Of a DNA stretch of 64,000 bases, positions 60,995 to 64,000 are shown in pieces (within the stretch, counting starts at the first letter, position 1; each line of letters begins with the position of its first letter). This DNA comes from UBA4416 sp040386075 (lineage in GTDB: Bacteria; Bacteroidota; Bacteroidia; B-17B0; Aurantibacillaceae). The stretch spans positions 6,245 to 70,244 of the forward strand of contig JAZKGE010000035.1 in NCBI GenBank assembly GCA_040386075.1, given 5' to 3'. The notes under the pieces were generated by a model. The model did not search any database. It had not been told where the DNA came from and worked only from the letters and a program-made list of their open reading frames with translations. A program made the position numbers and the translations under genes.

Positions 60995-61910
60995 GGCTGC
61001 AGGCAATTTTATCGTTTGCTAAAGCTTGCTTTAGTTCATCTAAGTTAGCAAATTTTTCCTCATCACGTATGCGTTTAACAAATTCTACTTTCAAAGTTTC
61101 GCCATAGATCTCCTGGTCGAACTCAAAAATATTAACTTCTATTTTAATTTTGTTATCGGTATCAGTAGTAGGATTAACACCTACATTTAACATACCTTTA
61201 TATTTAACGTCATTTAAAATTACATTCACGGCATACACGCCTATTTTCGGAATGAGCTTATCTTTATCTTCAACAAAGATATTTGCTGTAGGGTAACCTA
61301 TCGTTCTGCCTAATTGTTTGCCTTTAACAACTATTCCTGTAACATAAAAGCTGTACCCTAAAAATTCATTGGCAGTTTGTATATCTCCTTCATCAATAGC
61401 TTTTCTGATACGGGTGCTGCTAATATTTAACTGATTGATCTCTTGTGCAGGAATCTCCTCTACATTGAATCCATAAACCGGAGCCAGTTGTTTTAGGGTT
61501 TCAATATTGCCCTCGCGGTTACTTCCAAAACGATGATCATAACCGATCACTAATGTTTTTGTTTTTAATCCTTTGGCTATGATGTCGGAAATATAATCCT
61601 GTGCATTCATTTGCGAAAATGCTTTGGTAAATGGATACACCAAAACATGATCGATACCGAACTGTTTTAACAATTCGCATTTTTCTTCGGTAGTAGTAAT
61701 TAACTTCAGATCTGTTTGTTCAGGAAATAATACTTTGCGGGGATGCGGGGCAAAAGTAAACAACACGATCTCTCCTCCTTGCTTTTTCTTAAGTTCTACT
61801 AAATGCTTGATGATCTTTTGATGCCCGATGTGAACACCGTCAAATGTTCCGATAGTAACGATCGTATCTGTTAAGCTGGATAATTCGGATATATGATGAT
61901 AAACGCGCAC
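60987..61910 (-). CDS. ribF: Bifunctional riboflavin kinase / FAD synthetase
   Basis: Makes FMN and then FAD from riboflavin. 307 residues, standard length. The N-terminal FAD-synthetase domain has TIGTFDGVHIGHQKII (HxGH-type nucleotidyltransferase motif), FTFAPHPRKVLFPEQ and VIGYDHRFGSNREGN; ISSTRIRKAIDEGDI is the conserved ISSTxIR block. The C-terminal kinase domain has GRTIGYPTANI and IYGETLKVEFVKRIRDE. The MORN/vWA gene is 26 bp upstream and the LRR gene overlaps its 3' end; it is a housekeeping gene in an operon of otherwise uncharacterised genes. Confidence 0.97.
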   Translation of the reverse strand: MRVYHHISELSSLTDTIVTIGTFDGVHIGHQKIIKHLVELKKKQGGEIVLFTFAPHPRKVLFPEQTDLKLITTTEEKCELLKQFGIDHVLVYPFTKAFSQMNAQDYISDIIAKGLKTKTLVIGYDHRFGSNREGNIETLKQLAPVYGFNVEEIPAQEINQLNISSTRIRKAIDEGDIQTANEFLGYSFYVTGIVVKGKQLGRTIGYPTANIFVEDKDKLIPKIGVYAVNVILNDVKYKGMLNVGVNPTTDTDNKIKIEVNIFEFDQEIYGETLKVEFVKRIRDEEKFANLDELKQALANDKIACSHV

Positions 61911-61936
61911 AAAAATAGGATATAAAGATACGAGAT

Positions 61937-63094
61937 TTAAAATACTTTAACGCTTCCGTTTCTAATAATATAATCTACACCATTGATGTTGAATTTCTTA
62001 TCCGAACTTTGTTTCATAAGATTTGTAATATCCTGTTCAATGGTATGTACAGAACCCTTTGTTTTATATGCAATATTCAGGTAATCTGGATTTATTTCCA
62101 TACCCTCATAAACACCACACAAAATAACCCTTACCGGAACTTTTATTCTTGGCAGCATTTTGATGTCTCTTGCTTTTGCCCAATTGTCGGCAATAAGGAT
62201 AACATCTTCTACTTTACCACTTTTATTAAGTCCAAATATAATAGCTTCGATGGGATTTTCAGGTGCATCTCCGCCCTGCCCCTTTTTAATGGTCATTTCC
62301 ATGGTAGCGATCAACTCATCAACCGATTTGGCTTTACAATGATAAACTCCACCTGTAGCTCCTACCTTTTTATCCTCGTCTTTTTTCTTATCGCCATCAT
62401 TAAAAAAAGCAAAATGCTGACTGGTGCTATCTTTTAAAAAATACAATTTTAACCAGGTACTTACCTGTTGGGCATAAGGATACATGCTGCCCGTAAGATC
62501 TGCTACAATTAATTTGTTCTTCCACTGTTTATTGCGCTTCAACACATTAAACACAACGCTGTTTGCTGTATCGGCAATGTTGGGTGCCAGGTTGGTCTCG
62601 TTATCACTGCTGCGGCTTTCGAACGAAAAATTACCATTCTTATCATACACTTTATAATAACCGTCCAGGTTACCTTTCTTATACTTGCCTTCGGCTTTAA
62701 TGCGTCCATTTGGATAATATTCAAGCTCCAGTCCTTCTTTTAAACCATTTTTAAAGGTCTCGAAAATGCTTTTTTTACATTTTTTGGTATAAGAAATGGA
62801 TGGGCCGTCCAGTACCCCATCCTTATAATAAGCTTCCAGTTCAACACAATCCGGTTCATCAAACCAATTGATCTCAAGGCCTTGTTTTTTATTATTTTTA
62901 TATGAAACCTCGCTTTTCAGGTCCCCGTTTGGCCAAAACTCCTTCCAAAGGCCTTGCCTCAGGCTGTCTTTATCTAATACATTGATCGTATCATTTTCAA
63001 AAACCTTATAACCGATCATAGTTTGAGCCCTTGAGTTTATACTCAAAAACAACCCATAAATAAAAAGGATATATACCCAAAGATGACTTTTCAC
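61937..63094 (-). CDS. Exported MORN-repeat / von Willebrand A-like fusion protein
   Basis: 385 residues; start is GTG at 63094. Signal peptide ~1-23 (FLSINSRAQ). Residues ~50-160 are MORN_2-type repeats (GLWKEFWPNGDLKSEVSYKN, GLELEYYPNGRIKAEGKYKK, GYYKVYDKNGNFSFESR). From ~190, a vWA-like domain begins KLIVADLTGSMYPYAQQVST, where DLTGS occupies the place of the metal-binding DxSxS motif; QHFAFFNDGDKKK and VEDVILIADNWAKARDIKML resemble later vWA strands. Probably extracytoplasmic and protein-binding. It precedes ribF by 26 bp. Function unknown. Confidence 0.83.
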   Translation of the reverse strand: MKSHLWVYILFIYGLFLSINSRAQTMIGYKVFENDTINVLDKDSLRQGLWKEFWPNGDLKSEVSYKNNKKQGLEINWFDEPDCVELEAYYKDGVLDGPSISYTKKCKKSIFETFKNGLKEGLELEYYPNGRIKAEGKYKKGNLDGYYKVYDKNGNFSFESRSSDNETNLAPNIADTANSVVFNVLKRNKQWKNKLIVADLTGSMYPYAQQVSTWLKLYFLKDSTSQHFAFFNDGDKKKDEDKKVGATGGVYHCKAKSVDELIATMEMTIKKGQGGDAPENPIEAIIFGLNKSGKVEDVILIADNWAKARDIKMLPRIKVPVRVILCGVYEGMEINPDYLNIAYKTKGSVHTIEQDITNLMKQSSDKKFNINGVDYIIRNGSVKVF

Positions 63095-63108
63095 TACCTA
63101 AAATTGCT

Positions 63109-63116
63109 TAAATTTG
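63109..63116 (+). promoter_or_regulatory. -7 promoter box of pheS
   Basis: TAAATTTG, exact TAnnTTTG match 19 bp upstream of the pheS ATG at 63136; predicted leader about 16 nt. No TTG at the -33 spacing. Confidence 0.45.
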
Positions 63117-63135
63117 CCATCATTATCAAATTATT

Positions 63136-64000
63136 ATGCTAGAAAGAATAAACAATCTGCTGCAGGAAGTGGAAGAATTTGCGGCTCAGAACAAGGAGCA
63201 GGTAGAGGAATACCGTATCAAATGGTTAAGTAAAAAAGGAGAGATCACTTCTTTATTTGATGATTTTAAAGCGGTAGCTCCCGAGATCAAACGTGAAGTG
63301 GGGCAACGATTGAATGAATTGAAAACAAAGGCTCAGGACAAGATCAATGAATTAAAAGAAAGGCACGATGCTTCGACAAGCTCAACAACTGATAAGCAAA
63401 TTGATCTTACCCTACCCTCCGATCCAACTATTCAGGTGGGTTCCCGTCACCCGTTATCATTAGTTAAAAACCAAATCATTGATGTATTTGCACGTATTGG
63501 TTTTACAGTAAGTGATGGCAGAGAGATTGAAGATGACTGGCATAATTTTACAGCATTAAACACACCCGAAAATCACCCGGCGCGTGATATGCAGGATACC
63601 TTTTATGTAGAGTTAAACCCGGAAATGGTATTACGTACTCAAACCTCATCGGTGCAGGTACACATTATGGAGAATCAAAAACCGCCTATCCGTACTATCT
63701 CTCCGGGACGTGTTTATCGTAACGAAGCCATCAGTGCCCGTGCACATTGCCATTTCCATCAGATAGAAGGATTGTATATTGATGAAAAAGTATCCTTTGC
63801 CGACTTAAAACAAACATTGAATTTCTTTGCCAAAGAATTATTTGGTACCGAAACTAAAATAAGAATGCGCCCGAGTTATTTTCCTTTTACTGAACCTAGT
63901 GCCGAAGTAGACATCAGTTGTACTATTTGCAAAGGCGAAGGCTGCAATGTATGTAAATACACCGGCTGGGTAGAAATTTTAGGTTGTGGTATGGTTGATC
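63136..64000 (+). CDS. pheS: Phenylalanine--tRNA ligase alpha subunit (3' truncated by window)
   Basis: Catalytic subunit of the (alpha-beta)2 class II synthetase. The first 288 residues are present and the frame remains open at the window edge. An N-terminal coiled coil (LERINNLLQEVEEFAAQNKE) binds tRNA. The catalytic core begins near HPLSLVKNQIIDVFARIGFT; motif 2 is PGRVYRNEAISARAHCHFHQ with IEGLYID; the Cys-rich insert CTICKGEGCNVCKYTGWVEI may bind zinc. At residues ~78-88 the linker reads DASTSSTTDKQ, encoded by DNA containing CTTCGACAAGCTCA, a string familiar as a dispersed Bacteroidota repeat. Confidence 0.97.
   Translation, partial: MLERINNLLQEVEEFAAQNKEQVEEYRIKWLSKKGEITSLFDDFKAVAPEIKREVGQRLNELKTKAQDKINELKERHDASTSSTTDKQIDLTLPSDPTIQVGSRHPLSLVKNQIIDVFARIGFTVSDGREIEDDWHNFTALNTPENHPARDMQDTFYVELNPEMVLRTQTSSVQVHIMENQKPPIRTISPGRVYRNEAISARAHCHFHQIEGLYIDEKVSFADLKQTLNFFAKELFGTETKIRMRPSYFPFTEPSAEVDISCTICKGEGCNVCKYTGWVEILGCGMVD

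Noticed and set aside
62009..62437. 142-codon antisense frame in the MORN/vWA gene
   Set aside because: No start context or domain; the minus-strand gene has a signal peptide and recognisable repeats.

Overview
The window comes from a member of the phylum Bacteroidota. It is AT-rich, and several secreted proteins end in type IX secretion system (T9SS) sorting domains. It has a PorP/SprF gene next to a SprB-repeat adhesin, the Bacteroidota-type LpxC-FabZ fusion, and promoters of the TTG / TAnnTTTG type. The order cannot be fixed from this sequence. The profile looks like an environmental, possibly gliding, Flavobacteriales- or Chitinophagales-like organism rather than a gut Bacteroides. A run of ten N inside a tandem-repeat gene shows this is a draft scaffold.

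Layout. 1-6003: the 3' part of a giant SprB-repeat adhesin with its PorP/SprF partner. 6010-6292: a complete minus-strand tRNA-Arg(ACG)-tRNA-Met(CAT) unit with promoter and terminator. 6311-8106: dapD and a GT9 heptosyltransferase-like gene. 8095-15259: two large minus-strand secreted Ig-like repeat proteins that share an unusual module. 15536-21317: housekeeping genes (redoxin, frr, thyA, birA, rsfS, ftsH). 21423-28089: a NIDO-domain secreted protein, lipoproteins, DUF2795, a nucleoside permease and a tandem universal stress protein.

28156-33670 is the most coherent accessory system: a cobalamin riboswitch followed by a BtuB-like TonB-dependent receptor, two tandem DUF4465 proteins with T9SS sorting tails, and a beta-propeller lipoprotein resembling BtuG. 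I read it as a vitamin B12 capture and uptake locus in which part of the surface machinery is delivered by T9SS.

33703-39762: a glycosyltransferase, DUF1801, an RCC1-repeat protein broken by the assembly gap, an ArsC-like protein, an RluB/RsuA-family pseudouridine synthase with a very long charged repeat extension, and a TrmH-family methyltransferase. 39930-44309: the lipid A cluster lpxD - lpxC/fabZ - lpxA, then trpS. 44366-50349: a secreted protein, an unusual GT2/phosphoglycosyltransferase-like fusion, tRNA-Arg(TCT), a VOC protein with a histone-H1-like tail, a STAS-like protein and a frameshifted bestrophin. 50448-57087: a FadL-type porin with a GDSL lipoprotein, a T9SS esterase, an OmpA/TSP3 protein and an RfbD-like reductase. 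57150-64000: an NHL-repeat T9SS protein, a leucine-rich-repeat protein, ribF, a MORN/vWA fusion and the 5' part of pheS.

Envelope themes dominate: T9SS cargo, lipid A and surface glycan synthesis, outer-membrane uptake (B12, FadL substrates) and OmpA anchoring, set among single-copy translation and cell-maintenance genes. Convergent gene pairs are usually separated by strong bidirectional hairpin terminators. No CRISPR array, insertion sequence, prophage or origin was recognised.
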